Origin: Olsenella uli DSM 7084
GTDB taxonomy: Bacteria > Actinomycetota > Coriobacteriia > Coriobacteriales > Atopobiaceae
DNA: 64,000 nt
Assembly: GCF_000143845.1 (NCBI RefSeq)
Contig: NC_014363.1
Span: 1,907,186 to 1,971,185 of the forward strand
Direction of reading: 5' to 3'
Shown here: piece after piece, positions 43,048-52,617 of the stretch
Numbering within the stretch: position 1 is the stretch's first letter
Layout: each line of letters begins with the position of its first letter
The notes under the pieces: generated by a model
Database searches by the model: none
Seen by the model: only the letters and a program-made list of their open reading frames with translations
What the model was told of the DNA's origin: nothing
Position numbers and translations under genes: made by a program

Positions 43048-46000
43048 CTACGCCCTCCCGCTCCCCTCGGCCAGAGACGTCAGGAACTCGGAGGAGGCCG
43101 CAAGCGCCTCGGCATCCGCCTGCCAGCTCCAGTTGCCCTCCGCCACGCCCGGCACATTCATGCGCGCGCGGTCATCCAGCAAAAGCACGTCCTGCAAAGG
43201 GACGATCGCGACATCGGCCGAAGTCGCCAGCGTCACGTCGAGCAGACGGCGCGCACGCTCCACGTCGGCGGCGGAGGCGGCACCATCCGCATCAGGACCA
43301 GATCCATAGCGCTCGGCGCACCAGCCCACGAGCGTCTGGGTGTCGTGCGTGCCGCTGTAGACCATCTTGTGGGGCTGGGGCACATAGGAGTCGCACGGGT
43401 CGCCGTCATAGAACTGGACCACGTCCATGCCGGGGAATCCCGTCGCGGCCACAAGCGCGCGGACCGCCGGGGTCACGGTCCCCAGGTCCTCGACCACGAC
43501 CGGCAGCTGACCAAAGCGCTCGGCAGCGCGGCGGAACAGCTCCAGGCCAGGCCCGAAGTTCCAGGCACCCTCAAGCGCCCCCTTCCCATCCGGGATGGCA
43601 TAGTAGGACGAGAAGCCCAGGAAGTGGTCGAGACGGACGTAGTCATAGAGCCGGAAGGCGCGCTCGAAGCGGCGCAGCCACCAGTCGTAGCCCGTCGCAC
43701 GCATGGCGCGCCAGTCGTAGGTGGGGTTTCCCCAGAGCTGACCGTCCTTCGCGAAGGCATCGGGCGGACAGCCCGCCTGACACGAGGGGTTACCGTCCTC
43801 GTCGAGGCAGAACAGAGGGCGCTCCGCCCAGACGTCCGCGGAGTCAGCCGAGACGTACATGGGCATGTCGCCGATGATCTTGATGCCCAGCCTATGCGCA
43901 TGGCGGCGCACCTCGTCCCACTGGCGCATGAACTCGTACTGCACCGCGCACTCGCGCTGGACGCCGACGACGAGCTCCTTCGAGCGGGCGAGACGGGGCG
44001 ACCAGCTGCGGTAGCGCTTGGGCCACGTCTGCCAGCGCTTGTCGCCCAACAGCCCCTTGATCGTGCGGAAGGTGGCGTAGGGCAGGAGCCAGCGCTCGTT
44101 CTCCTCGAGGAAGCGACGGTATTCCGGCGTCCCCTCGAAGTCCGTGTGAAACGCCGTGGGGCCCTCCCCCTTGGCCGGCGTGCCCCACATGAGCGCAGGG
44201 TTGCCCGCAAACGCCGAGGGACCCGCATAGGGAGAGCCATGGCGGTCCGTGGGGTTGACCGGCAGGACCTGCCAGTAGCGCTGGCCGGATACGGCGAGGT
44301 AGTCGATGAAGCGGTACGCGGGCTCGCCAAGGGTCCCGGGGCGCCCCGGCTGATCGACGTTGGGGATGGACGTGATGTGGCAGAGCACCCCCATGCCGCG
44401 CGGCATGGGGGCCTGCAGGCGGCGCTGGCGCTGGAAGCAGAGCACCGAACTGCCGAGGGGCCAGAGGAAGACCTCCGCCTCTCCCCCCTCGACCTTGGGC
44501 GTACGTCCGCTCACGACGTCATCGACCACCTCGAGTGGGGCGGGCACGCGGACGGTCCGCGACTCGTGCAGGCTGGCGTTCACGAGCACGCACACCTGCA
44601 TGTCGACATCGCGCCTCCAGAAGCCAAAGACGTCATCGCCGAGGCCGAACGGCTCGAAGTCGCCGGTGGTCAGGGCGGGCAGCGTCTTGCGGACGGCGAT
44701 GGCGTTGCGGTAGATGGCGCGGCAGTCCTCGTCCTCGTGACCCCAAGGGTAGGACGCTCGGTCGTAGGGGTCCGAGTAGCCCTCGAGGCCCGCCTCGTCC
44801 CCGTAGTAGACGCAGGGCACGCCCGGCAACGTCATCTGCAGGAGCGCGGCGAGCCAGAGACGGCTCACGGCCATCCTGCGGTGGTCCTCGTCCAGGCGGA
44901 AGCGGTAGCGCCCGTCGTCATCGAGGCTCTCGGGCGACGGGGCATCCCCCAGGACCGTGAGCAGGCGGATCCTGTCGTGGCTCCCCAGCAGGTTGAGGGC
45001 GCTGTAGGTCGCGTCGTGTGGGTAGTTCTCGTAGAGCGACTCCAGGGTATCCGCCAGCTCGCGGGCGCCCATATGGTTGGTGAGGTAGCCCTTGAGCGCA
45101 TGGCGCAGGGGGTAGTTCATGGTGCCGTCGAGCTCGCGCCCCTGAAAGTAGTGGCGCAGGCGACCATAGGCGACCTTGTGGGTCGCGTCCTCCCACACCT
45201 CGCCGATGAGCAGGGCATCAGGCTTCTCGGCCAGGGCCGCCGCCTTGATGTCGGCTATGAACTCGTCGGTCAGCTCGTCGGCGACGTCCAGGCGCCAGCC
45301 GCGGGCACCCAGGCGCAGCCACTTGCGCACGACGCCGTCACGCCCGCAGATGAGCTCGCGGAACTCGGCGCTGTCCTCGTTCACGTCGGGCAGGTCGTCG
45401 ATGCCCCACCAGCTCTCATAGCTGCCATCGTCGTTGAAGGTGAACCAGTCCCGGTAGCGCGAGTGCTCGCTCACGAAGGCGCCGTCGGGGTAGTTTCCGT
45501 ACTTGTTGAAGTAGAGGGAGTCTGCCCCCACATGGTTGAAGACCCCGTCGAGGATGATGGATATGCCACGGGAGCCGGCCTCCGCGCAGAGGCGCGAGAA
45601 GGTCTCCTCGTCGCCCAGCATGGGATCGATCCTCAGGTAGTTGGCCGTGTCGTAGCGATGGCTGGAGGCTGCCTCGAAGATGGGGTTAAAGTAGATGACC
45701 GTGATGCCCATGGACTCGAGGTAGGGCAGCTTCTCGCGTACGCCATCCAGGGTTCCCCCGTAGAAGTCCCAGACGGCGATGCGTCCATCGGGTGTGCGGT
45801 CATAGCGGGGATAGGTGCCCCAGTCCTCGACCAGCCGGCGCTCGGGACCCCGGCGCGGCGTTCCGAGCGAGGCCGCGACCCTCTCCTCCCACCCCTTCCC
45901 ACGGGCAAAGCGATCCGGGAAGATCTGGTAGGCGATGCCACCCTTGTACCACTCGGGCAGCTCGGGGCGCAGCCGCTCGAAGACGGTGATCTGGAACGAG

Positions 46001-46338
46001 GGGGGCTCGCCATAGGCAAAGGCGCCCTCGCCGCAACCGTACTCGCGCGCCGCCCCATAGCGCCACACGGCGCCGTCCGCAGCGGTGATGTTGAAGCTGT
46101 ACCAGATGACCTCCGGGGTGCTGGGCTCGAACGTGCGCGTGAAGCGCAGGTGGTCGCCGACCTCCTCGCCGTCCATGTCGAGAAGGAGCTCCCCCTGCTC
46201 GTCCACCCACAGCCTCAGCCGGGCGGTTGCGGCCGGCTCGTCCCAGACATCAATTGACAGAGAGACGGCGCCGCCCACTTGAACGGCGCCGAAGGGTCTT
46301 CTGTACGAGATGTCCGAGGTGTTGTGCTTTGCCCTCAA
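43048..46338 (-). CDS. GH13-GH77 fusion: alpha-amylase/neopullulanase-like plus 4-alpha-glucanotransferase
   Basis: A 1096-aa bifunctional alpha-glucan enzyme. An N-terminal beta-sandwich (about 1-125) precedes a GH13 barrel with DGVFNHV (264-270), the nucleophile D351 in GWRLDVADEL, acid/base E380 in LLIGEVWED and SHD at 453-455. From about residue 645 a GH77 (MalQ) domain begins (RGMGVLCHITSIPN), with GSPYAGPSAFAGNP, nucleophile D904 in YVRLDHFLGF and E950 in VVVEDLGTV. Both active sites look intact. No signal peptide, so it is cytoplasmic and would trim and rearrange glycogen-derived or imported maltodextrins. It ends the glycogen block, 11 bp after glgA on the same strand. Confidence 0.93.
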   Translation of the reverse strand: MRAKHNTSDISYRRPFGAVQVGGAVSLSIDVWDEPAATARLRLWVDEQGELLLDMDGEEVGDHLRFTRTFEPSTPEVIWYSFNITAADGAVWRYGAAREYGCGEGAFAYGEPPSFQITVFERLRPELPEWYKGGIAYQIFPDRFARGKGWEERVAASLGTPRRGPERRLVEDWGTYPRYDRTPDGRIAVWDFYGGTLDGVREKLPYLESMGITVIYFNPIFEAASSHRYDTANYLRIDPMLGDEETFSRLCAEAGSRGISIILDGVFNHVGADSLYFNKYGNYPDGAFVSEHSRYRDWFTFNDDGSYESWWGIDDLPDVNEDSAEFRELICGRDGVVRKWLRLGARGWRLDVADELTDEFIADIKAAALAEKPDALLIGEVWEDATHKVAYGRLRHYFQGRELDGTMNYPLRHALKGYLTNHMGARELADTLESLYENYPHDATYSALNLLGSHDRIRLLTVLGDAPSPESLDDDGRYRFRLDEDHRRMAVSRLWLAALLQMTLPGVPCVYYGDEAGLEGYSDPYDRASYPWGHEDEDCRAIYRNAIAVRKTLPALTTGDFEPFGLGDDVFGFWRRDVDMQVCVLVNASLHESRTVRVPAPLEVVDDVVSGRTPKVEGGEAEVFLWPLGSSVLCFQRQRRLQAPMPRGMGVLCHITSIPNVDQPGRPGTLGEPAYRFIDYLAVSGQRYWQVLPVNPTDRHGSPYAGPSAFAGNPALMWGTPAKGEGPTAFHTDFEGTPEYRRFLEENERWLLPYATFRTIKGLLGDKRWQTWPKRYRSWSPRLARSKELVVGVQRECAVQYEFMRQWDEVRRHAHRLGIKIIGDMPMYVSADSADVWAERPLFCLDEDGNPSCQAGCPPDAFAKDGQLWGNPTYDWRAMRATGYDWWLRRFERAFRLYDYVRLDHFLGFSSYYAIPDGKGALEGAWNFGPGLELFRRAAERFGQLPVVVEDLGTVTPAVRALVAATGFPGMDVVQFYDGDPCDSYVPQPHKMVYSGTHDTQTLVGWCAERYGSGPDADGAASAADVERARRLLDVTLATSADVAIVPLQDVLLLDDRARMNVPGVAEGNWSWQADAEALAASSEFLTSLAEGSGRA

Positions 46339-46349
46339 ATCTGCCTCTT

Positions 46350-47831
46350 CTATCTGTAGCGAGCTATCTCGGGATGGAGGCCATGGTAGATGTCAAGGTA
46401 CTCGACCGCCGCACGCCTCCAGCTGAAGTCGCTCCCCATGGCCTGCGCCTGTAGCTTAGCCCATGCCTCGCGGTCCGTCCAGAACACCTCGCAGGCGGCC
46501 AGCAGGGTGTCGGCCATCTCGTCGGCGTTCATGTTCGCGAAGCGGAAGCCCGTCCCCTCGCCGGTGAAGCGGTTGTAGGGCTGGACGCTGTCCTGGAGTC
46601 CCCCGGTCTCGCGCACGACGGGAAGCGTGCCGTAACGCATGGCGATCATCTGGGAGAGGCCGCACGGCTCGAACTCGGACGGCATGAGCAGGATGTCACC
46701 ACCCGCGTACATGCGGTGCGACAGCGCGTTGTCGAACGCGATGCGCGCGCACATCCGGTCGCCATAGGTCCAGTCGAAGTACCTGAACGCGTCCTCCTGG
46801 TCCTTGTCGCCCGTGCCCAGGATTGCCACCTGCACGCCGCGCTCCATCAGGCGGTTCATGGCATAGCGCACCAGGCCCAGGCCCTTCTGGTTGGTAAGGC
46901 GTCCGATCATGACCACCAGCGGGCGCGACGGGTCCTCCGCCAGGCCGAGCTCGCGCTGGAGCTCCGCCTTGTCCTGACCCTTGCCGCCAAGGTCCTCAAC
47001 CGTGTAGGTATGGGCGATGTAGCCATCCGTCGCGGGATTCCAGGTGTCGACGTCGATGCCGTTGAGGATGCCGCAGAGCGCCGCAGAGCGCCGACGGAAG
47101 ATGGCGTCCATGCCCTCGCCGTAGAACGGCATCTGGAGCTCGTTGGCGTAGCTCGGGCTCACCGTGGTGATGAGGTCCGAATAGCAGAGCGCGCCCTTCA
47201 TGAAGTTGACGGAGTCGCGGTCACAATAGAGCTGGCCCGCCGCGGTGGGGTTGTCGGCCAGGCCCAGGATGTCGCCTAGGACCTTGTCGCCATACTGCCC
47301 CTGGAACTTCACGTTGTGCACCGTGAAGACGGTCTTGACGTTGCGGCAGGCATCGGAGGACATGTAGAACTCGCGCAGGAAGACGGGGGCGAGCGCCGTC
47401 TGCCAGTCGTTGCAGTGGAGCACGTCGCACTGCAGCTCGGGCAAGAACTGGATGGCCTCGCAGATGGCCTTCGAGAAGAACGCGAAGCGCTCGCCGTCGT
47501 CGAAGTAGCCGTAGATTCCGTCACGCTTGAAGTAGGCCTCGTTGTCCACGAAGTAGAAGTCGATGCCCTGGAACGTGAGCTTCTCGATGCCGCAGTAGAC
47601 GTTGCGCCAGGAGAGGGGGACGTAGAAGTCCGCGACGTGCCTCATCTGCTCCTGGTACTTCTCCGGGATGGCGCCGTACTTGGGGAGGATGACGGCGACC
47701 TTGGCACCGGCCTCCTTGAGCGCCCTCGGGAGCGACCCCGCGACATCACCCAGGCCGCCCGTCTTCACGAACGGGACGGCCTCGGAGGCCGCGAGGAGGA
47801 TCCTGATTTTCCTTCTGATCCTGTCAGACAT
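46350..47831 (-). CDS. glgA: Glycogen synthase (ADP-glucose type, GT5)
   Basis: Elongates alpha-1,4-glucan chains from ADP-glucose. The N-terminal KTGGLGDVAGSLP loop with the ADP-glucose-binding Lys is near residue 20; the C-terminal GT-B domain shows MIGRLTNQKGLGL and SEFEPCGLSQMIAMRYGTLP with the catalytic Glu. About 493 aa. The ATG at 47831 is preferred to a TTG at 47840. It follows glgD by 12 bp, so the two are coupled. Confidence 0.95.
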   Translation of the reverse strand: MSDRIRRKIRILLAASEAVPFVKTGGLGDVAGSLPRALKEAGAKVAVILPKYGAIPEKYQEQMRHVADFYVPLSWRNVYCGIEKLTFQGIDFYFVDNEAYFKRDGIYGYFDDGERFAFFSKAICEAIQFLPELQCDVLHCNDWQTALAPVFLREFYMSSDACRNVKTVFTVHNVKFQGQYGDKVLGDILGLADNPTAAGQLYCDRDSVNFMKGALCYSDLITTVSPSYANELQMPFYGEGMDAIFRRRSAALCGILNGIDVDTWNPATDGYIAHTYTVEDLGGKGQDKAELQRELGLAEDPSRPLVVMIGRLTNQKGLGLVRYAMNRLMERGVQVAILGTGDKDQEDAFRYFDWTYGDRMCARIAFDNALSHRMYAGGDILLMPSEFEPCGLSQMIAMRYGTLPVVRETGGLQDSVQPYNRFTGEGTGFRFANMNADEMADTLLAACEVFWTDREAWAKLQAQAMGSDFSWRRAAVEYLDIYHGLHPEIARYR

Positions 47832-47843
47832 ATGGCTCAATCC

Positions 47844-48938
47844 CTACTCCGAGGCCTTTTCCTTGATGAGCAGAGCCTCGGGGGTACCCCTCAGCTCGGT
47901 ACCAGCAGGAACGACGTTGTTGCGGTCGACGATCGCGTTCTCGACGCGCGCACCGCTCTCGATCGTGCAGCCCTGCATGATGATGGCGTTGTTCACGACC
48001 GCTCCGCTCTCGACGACGATGCCGCGGCCGAGGATGGAGTTCGAGACGGTGCCGTAGATGCGGCAGCTGCCTGCGATGCGCGAGTTGGTGACGCGCGAGC
48101 CGCCCTCGAACTTCGCCGGGGCGTTGTCGTGCGCCTTGGTCCTGATGGGACGCTCGGCGGGGAACAGCTCGGCGGAGATCTTGGGGTCGAGCAGATCCAT
48201 GTTGGCGCGGTAGTAGCGGTCCTTGTTAAAGATGGCCGCAGCGTAGCCGTCGAACTCGCAGGTCTGAACGTTGACGCGCTCGTAGTCACCGACCATGGCC
48301 TCGAAGAGGTCGAGGTAGTCGGTCTGGGCGTACCACTCGAGCATCTGGAGCAGGAGGGCGCGGCTCATGACGAAGCAGTCGAGGAAGGCGGTGTCACCAA
48401 ACTCGACGCCGTGCTTGACGCCCTTGACACGCGTGCCGTCGACGGCAAACCCCGTGATGTCGACGTCCTTGGCCGTTGCCTTCTTGGTGAGGACGGTGAT
48501 GTCGGCGCCCGAGGCGCGATGCGTGGCGGCAAGCCAGTTGTAATCGGCGTTGTAGACGAAGCTCGCCGAGGACAGGACTATGAGCTCGGAGGTGTCTCGC
48601 CTGAGGTAGACCTTGTTGTGCTCGAGGTCGCGCAGCAGGAAGCGCGACCCCGTGCGCGAGGTGCCGAACGCAGAGCCCGGCAGGGTGAAGAGGCCGCCCT
48701 TCTTGCGGTTGAGGTCCCAGTCGCGACCGGAGCCCACGTGATCGATGAGCGATCGGTAGTTGTACGGCATGACCATGCCCACGGTGCGGATGCCGCTGTT
48801 CACCATGTTGGAGAGGGCGAAGTCGACGACGCGATAGCGCCCGAGATAGGGCATGGATGCGACCGGGCGCGTCTCGGAGAGCGCGCTCGGGAACTTCGTG
48901 GAGTAGTTTGCCGTGATGAGGCCGATGAGCTTCTCCAT
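47844..48938 (-). CDS. glgD: Glucose-1-phosphate adenylyltransferase, GlgD subunit
   Basis: Partner of GlgC in heteromeric ADP-glucose pyrophosphorylase. It keeps the nucleotidyltransferase fold (YLGRYRVVDFALSNMVNSGI) and C-terminal left-handed beta-helix (GTVSNSILGRGIVVESGAVV), but the glycine-rich AGGQGSRL nucleotide loop of GlgC is replaced by TANYSTKFPS, as is typical of GlgD. It is therefore probably regulatory rather than catalytic. 364 aa. It follows glgC by 2 bp. Confidence 0.94.
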   Translation of the reverse strand: MEKLIGLITANYSTKFPSALSETRPVASMPYLGRYRVVDFALSNMVNSGIRTVGMVMPYNYRSLIDHVGSGRDWDLNRKKGGLFTLPGSAFGTSRTGSRFLLRDLEHNKVYLRRDTSELIVLSSASFVYNADYNWLAATHRASGADITVLTKKATAKDVDITGFAVDGTRVKGVKHGVEFGDTAFLDCFVMSRALLLQMLEWYAQTDYLDLFEAMVGDYERVNVQTCEFDGYAAAIFNKDRYYRANMDLLDPKISAELFPAERPIRTKAHDNAPAKFEGGSRVTNSRIAGSCRIYGTVSNSILGRGIVVESGAVVNNAIIMQGCTIESGARVENAIVDRNNVVPAGTELRGTPEALLIKEKASE

Positions 48939-48940
48939 TG

Positions 48941-50089
48941 CTACTCCTCCCCCTTTCCAACGACGACGTCGTTGCCGATGACGGCGGTGTCCCTTGTCTG
49001 GTCGACGCTCCCAAGCACGACGTCCTCCTCGACGACGGCGTGCTCCCCCAGGATGGCGCGGGCGATGTGGGCGCCGGCCTTGACGGTGGCGCCGGGGAGC
49101 AGCACCGAGTCCTCGACGACGGCACGCTCGCCCACGAAGCAGTCGGTCGACACGATGGAGTGCTGTACCTTGCCATGGATGTTGCTGCCGTTGCCGACGA
49201 GGCAGTCTTCGACGGAGCCGTGGGGCCCGATGTAGGCGGGCGGGCGCGTCGAGGCGTTGCTCATGATGGGGGCGCCGGTGTCGAACAGGTCGAACTCGGG
49301 CCGGGAGCCCAGGAGGTCCATGCTCGTCTCGTGATAGGACGAGATGGTCCCCACGTCGCGCCAGAAGCCGTTGTACTCATAGGTGTAGAGGCGCTTGCCG
49401 GCCGCAAGGAGCTTCGGGATGATGTCCTTGCCGAAGTCGTGCTCAGACTGCTGGTCGATGGCATCCTCGCTGAGGGCCTCGACCAGAAGCTGGGCATTGA
49501 AGATGTAGATGCCCATGGAGGCCAGGTTGGAGTCCGGCTTGTTGGGCTTCTCGGTGAACTTCTGGATGCGCTCGTCCTCGTCCTGGGTGATGATGCCGAA
49601 GCGGGATGCCTCCTCCCAGGGCACGGGCATGACGGCGATGGTCAGGTCCGCCTCGTGACGCTTGTGGTTCTCGAGCATCTTCTGGTAGTCCATGTTGTAG
49701 AGCTGGTCACCCGAGAGGATCAGGACGAAGTCCGGATCGTTCTGCTCGATGAAGCCGATGTTCTGCGTGACCGCATCGGCGGTGCCGGCGTACCACGCAC
49801 CGCCGGTCTGCGTCGCGTACGGGGGGAGGATCGAGATTCCACCGTCGCTCTCGTCCAGGTTCCAGGCGGCGCCGGAACCCAGATAGGAGTGGAGCAGGTA
49901 CGGCCTGTACTGGGTCAGCACGCCGACCGTGTCGATGCCCGAGTTGGCGCAGTTCGACAACGCGAAGTCGATGATGCGATACTTGCCACCGAACGAGACG
50001 GCCGGCTTGGCGATGTCCTTGGTGAGGACGCCGAGCCTGCTGCCCTGCCCGCCGGCAAGAAGCATCGCGATGCATTCCTTCTTGCTCAT
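48941..50089 (-). CDS. glgC: Glucose-1-phosphate adenylyltransferase, catalytic subunit
   Basis: Makes ADP-glucose from glucose-1-phosphate and ATP, the committed step of glycogen synthesis. Motifs: [48 protein letters not shown] and [15 protein letters not shown], with a C-terminal beta-helix. About 382 aa. GGGGAG before the ATG at 50089 decides the start over the ATG at 50110. It follows glgP by 35 bp in the same direction. Confidence 0.95.
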   Translation of the reverse strand: MSKKECIAMLLAGGQGSRLGVLTKDIAKPAVSFGGKYRIIDFALSNCANSGIDTVGVLTQYRPYLLHSYLGSGAAWNLDESDGGISILPPYATQTGGAWYAGTADAVTQNIGFIEQNDPDFVLILSGDQLYNMDYQKMLENHKRHEADLTIAVMPVPWEEASRFGIITQDEDERIQKFTEKPNKPDSNLASMGIYIFNAQLLVEALSEDAIDQQSEHDFGKDIIPKLLAAGKRLYTYEYNGFWRDVGTISSYHETSMDLLGSRPEFDLFDTGAPIMSNASTRPPAYIGPHGSVEDCLVGNGSNIHGKVQHSIVSTDCFVGERAVVEDSVLLPGATVKAGAHIARAILGEHAVVEEDVVLGSVDQTRDTAVIGNDVVVGKGEE

Positions 50090-50124
50090 AAGCTCTCCCC
50101 TTTCATACACGAAAGCAATAACTA

Positions 50125-52563
50125 CTACGACTCAATATGCCAAATATCGGCAGCATACTCACGGATGGTTCGGTCACTGGAGAAGTAGCCGGAGCGAGCA
50201 GTGTTGTGCACGGCCGCGCGGTTCCATCCCCGGCGGTCGCCATAGGCGCCGACCAGCTCCTCCCAGGCGCTCACGTAGGTGTAGAAGTCTGCCAGGACGA
50301 GGTCGTGGTCGTTGTTGACCATGAGCTCGTCGCGTATGCTCTCGAAGTTGCCCGAGAGGTGCGCGAGCGTCCCGTCGGTCAGCTCGTCGATCACGCGGCC
50401 CAGACGCTCGCGATCGCGGTTGTAGAGGTCCCAGGCCCAGTAGGTCCCACCGGCCCTGAGGGCGTCGACCTCCTCGGTGCGCAGACCGAAGATCTTGATG
50501 TTCTCCTCGCCCACGAGGTCGCAGATCTCGACGTTGGCGCCGTCGTAGGTGCCCAAGGTGATGGCACCGTTCATCATGAGCTTCATGTTCGAGGTGCCCG
50601 AGGCCTCGGAGCCGGCCCACGAGATCTGCTCGGAGATCTCTGCGGCCGGATAGATGAGCTGGGCACTTGATACCGCGAAGTTGGGGACGAACGCGACGCG
50701 GATCTTGTCGTTCACGCGCGCGTCGCCGTTGACGGCCTCGGCAACCGAGTTGATCAGGCGGATGACCTCCTTGGCAAAGGAGTAGCTCTGAGCTGCCTTG
50801 CCCGAGAAGATGAAGGCCGTCGGACGCGGGTCGAACGAGGGGTCGCTCAGGATGCGGTTGTAGACGTCCAGGATCTTGAACACGTTGAGCAGCTGGCGCT
50901 TGTAGGCATGGAAGCGCTTCACCTGTACGTCGAAGACCATGGCGCAGTCGAGCTCGACGCCGCTGGTGCGCCGGATGTAGTCCGCCAGGCGCCGCTTGTC
51001 CCAGGCCTTGGCCTTCTCGAACTCCTCCAAGAACGAGGGGTCGTCCTCGTAGCGCCCGAGTTGCGCCAGCTCGTTGGCGTCACGCAGCCAGCCCTCGCCG
51101 ATGACGTCGCAGATGAGGCGACTGTACGAGGGGTTGGCGTTGCCCAGGAAGCGACGGTGCGAGATGCCGTTGGTCTTGTTGTTGAACTTCTCGGGTTCGA
51201 GGGCGTAGAAGTCGTGAAGGGTCTGGGCCTCGAGGATTCCCGTGTGCAAGGCGCTCACGCCGTTGACGGAATGAGAGAAGATCACGGAGAGGTTTGCCAT
51301 GCGCACCTGACCGTCCCATAGGATGGCCGTGTTGGCGAGCTTCTCCTGCCAGCCCTCGACATCATGGGGGAAGCCCTCGCGGTAGCGGCGGTCGATCTCC
51401 TCGATGAACATGTACGTGCGCGGGAGCAGCTCGCGGAAGATGCCGATCGGCCACTTCTCCAGCGCCTCGGGCATGACCGTGTGGTTGGTGTAGCTGATGG
51501 TCTCGTGGGCGATCTTGAACGCGAGGTCGAAGTCGACCCGCTTGTCGTCGACCAGGATGCGCATGAGCTCCGGCCCACACATGGCGGGGTGGGTGTCGTT
51601 GGTGTGGATGGAGACATGCTTGCCGAAGTCGGCCCATTTGTCGGGGCCGTACTTGTTCTCGAAGGAGCGAAGGATGGTCTGCAGCCCGGCCGAGACGAAC
51701 AGGTATTCCTGCTTGAGGCGCAACAGGCGTCCATGCTCGCCGGAGTCGTTGGGATAGAGGATCTGTGAGATGGCCTCCGCGTCGGAGCGGAACTTCACGG
51801 CCTTGGCGTAATTGCCCGCATTGAACGCATCGAGGTCGAAGTCCTCGGCCGCAGGCTCGGCGCTCCAGAGGCGCAGGTTGTTGACGGTCTTGGCACCGTA
51901 GCCGACGATGGGCACGTCGTAGGGCACGGCCTTGATGAGGTCTCCGCCCTCCTGGGTGAACCAGAAGCGCCCCCCCTCCTCGTGGCGCACGACATGGCCG
52001 CCAAACTGGACGAGGACCGCAGCCTCGCTCTTGCGCGTCTCCCAGGGGAAGCCGTGCTCGAGCCAGTTGTCCATCTTCTCGACCTGGCGCCCACCCTCGA
52101 TCTCCTGCCTGAAGAGGCCGTAGCGGTAGCGCATGCCGTTGCCGTTGCCGTTTATGCCCAGGGCGGCCATGGAGTCCAGGAAGCAGGCGGCGAGACGCCC
52201 GAGGCCACCGTTGCCAAGGCCCGGGTCCACCTCTTGCGCTACGAGGTCCTCGAGCGTGGTACCCAGCTCGGCGCACCCGGCCTTGACGATAGCACGAATG
52301 CCGAAGTTCAGCAGGTAGTTGTCGAGCAGGGGCCCCAGGAGGAACTCGAGCGAGAAGTAGTAGACCTCCTTATCGTCCTTGTGAGAGTCCACCTTGAGGT
52401 TGCGGGACTTGTTCGCGATGAGCCCGGCGAGGACGCAGAAGCGCTCCTGCTGGCTCAACTCGTCGTACTTCTTCGCGAAGAACGTCTCGCATGCCTCGCG
52501 ATACTGGGCGACGAAGTCGTCCTTGTCCTTGAAGAGCTCCCTGTCGCCGTTGGCTGAACCCAT
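50125..52563 (-). CDS. glgP: Glycogen/maltodextrin phosphorylase
   Basis: Releases glucose-1-phosphate from alpha-1,4-glucan ends using PLP. An 812-aa GT35 enzyme: [17 protein letters not shown] near the N-terminus, THTNDTHPA-type region ([16 protein letters not shown]), and the PLP-Lys motif [20 protein letters not shown] near the C-terminus. All conserved. It lies between glgB and glgC on the same strand, so catabolic and anabolic steps are likely co-transcribed. Confidence 0.96.
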   Translation of the reverse strand: MGSANGDRELFKDKDDFVAQYREACETFFAKKYDELSQQERFCVLAGLIANKSRNLKVDSHKDDKEVYYFSLEFLLGPLLDNYLLNFGIRAIVKAGCAELGTTLEDLVAQEVDPGLGNGGLGRLAACFLDSMAALGINGNGNGMRYRYGLFRQEIEGGRQVEKMDNWLEHGFPWETRKSEAAVLVQFGGHVVRHEEGGRFWFTQEGGDLIKAVPYDVPIVGYGAKTVNNLRLWSAEPAAEDFDLDAFNAGNYAKAVKFRSDAEAISQILYPNDSGEHGRLLRLKQEYLFVSAGLQTILRSFENKYGPDKWADFGKHVSIHTNDTHPAMCGPELMRILVDDKRVDFDLAFKIAHETISYTNHTVMPEALEKWPIGIFRELLPRTYMFIEEIDRRYREGFPHDVEGWQEKLANTAILWDGQVRMANLSVIFSHSVNGVSALHTGILEAQTLHDFYALEPEKFNNKTNGISHRRFLGNANPSYSRLICDVIGEGWLRDANELAQLGRYEDDPSFLEEFEKAKAWDKRRLADYIRRTSGVELDCAMVFDVQVKRFHAYKRQLLNVFKILDVYNRILSDPSFDPRPTAFIFSGKAAQSYSFAKEVIRLINSVAEAVNGDARVNDKIRVAFVPNFAVSSAQLIYPAAEISEQISWAGSEASGTSNMKLMMNGAITLGTYDGANVEICDLVGEENIKIFGLRTEEVDALRAGGTYWAWDLYNRDRERLGRVIDELTDGTLAHLSGNFESIRDELMVNNDHDLVLADFYTYVSAWEELVGAYGDRRGWNRAAVHNTARSGYFSSDRTIREYAADIWHIES

Positions 52564-52617
52564 GTCTCTCCCTCACTCGGTCTCGGCGCGTGCCGTGTGC
52601 GCCGAGGCGGTCGTCTG

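Noticed and set aside
42454-46257. 1267-codon open frame antisense to the GH13-GH77 gene
   Set aside because: It is a shadow of a clearly real gene with two full catalytic modules on the other strand, and it also runs through non-coding hairpins.
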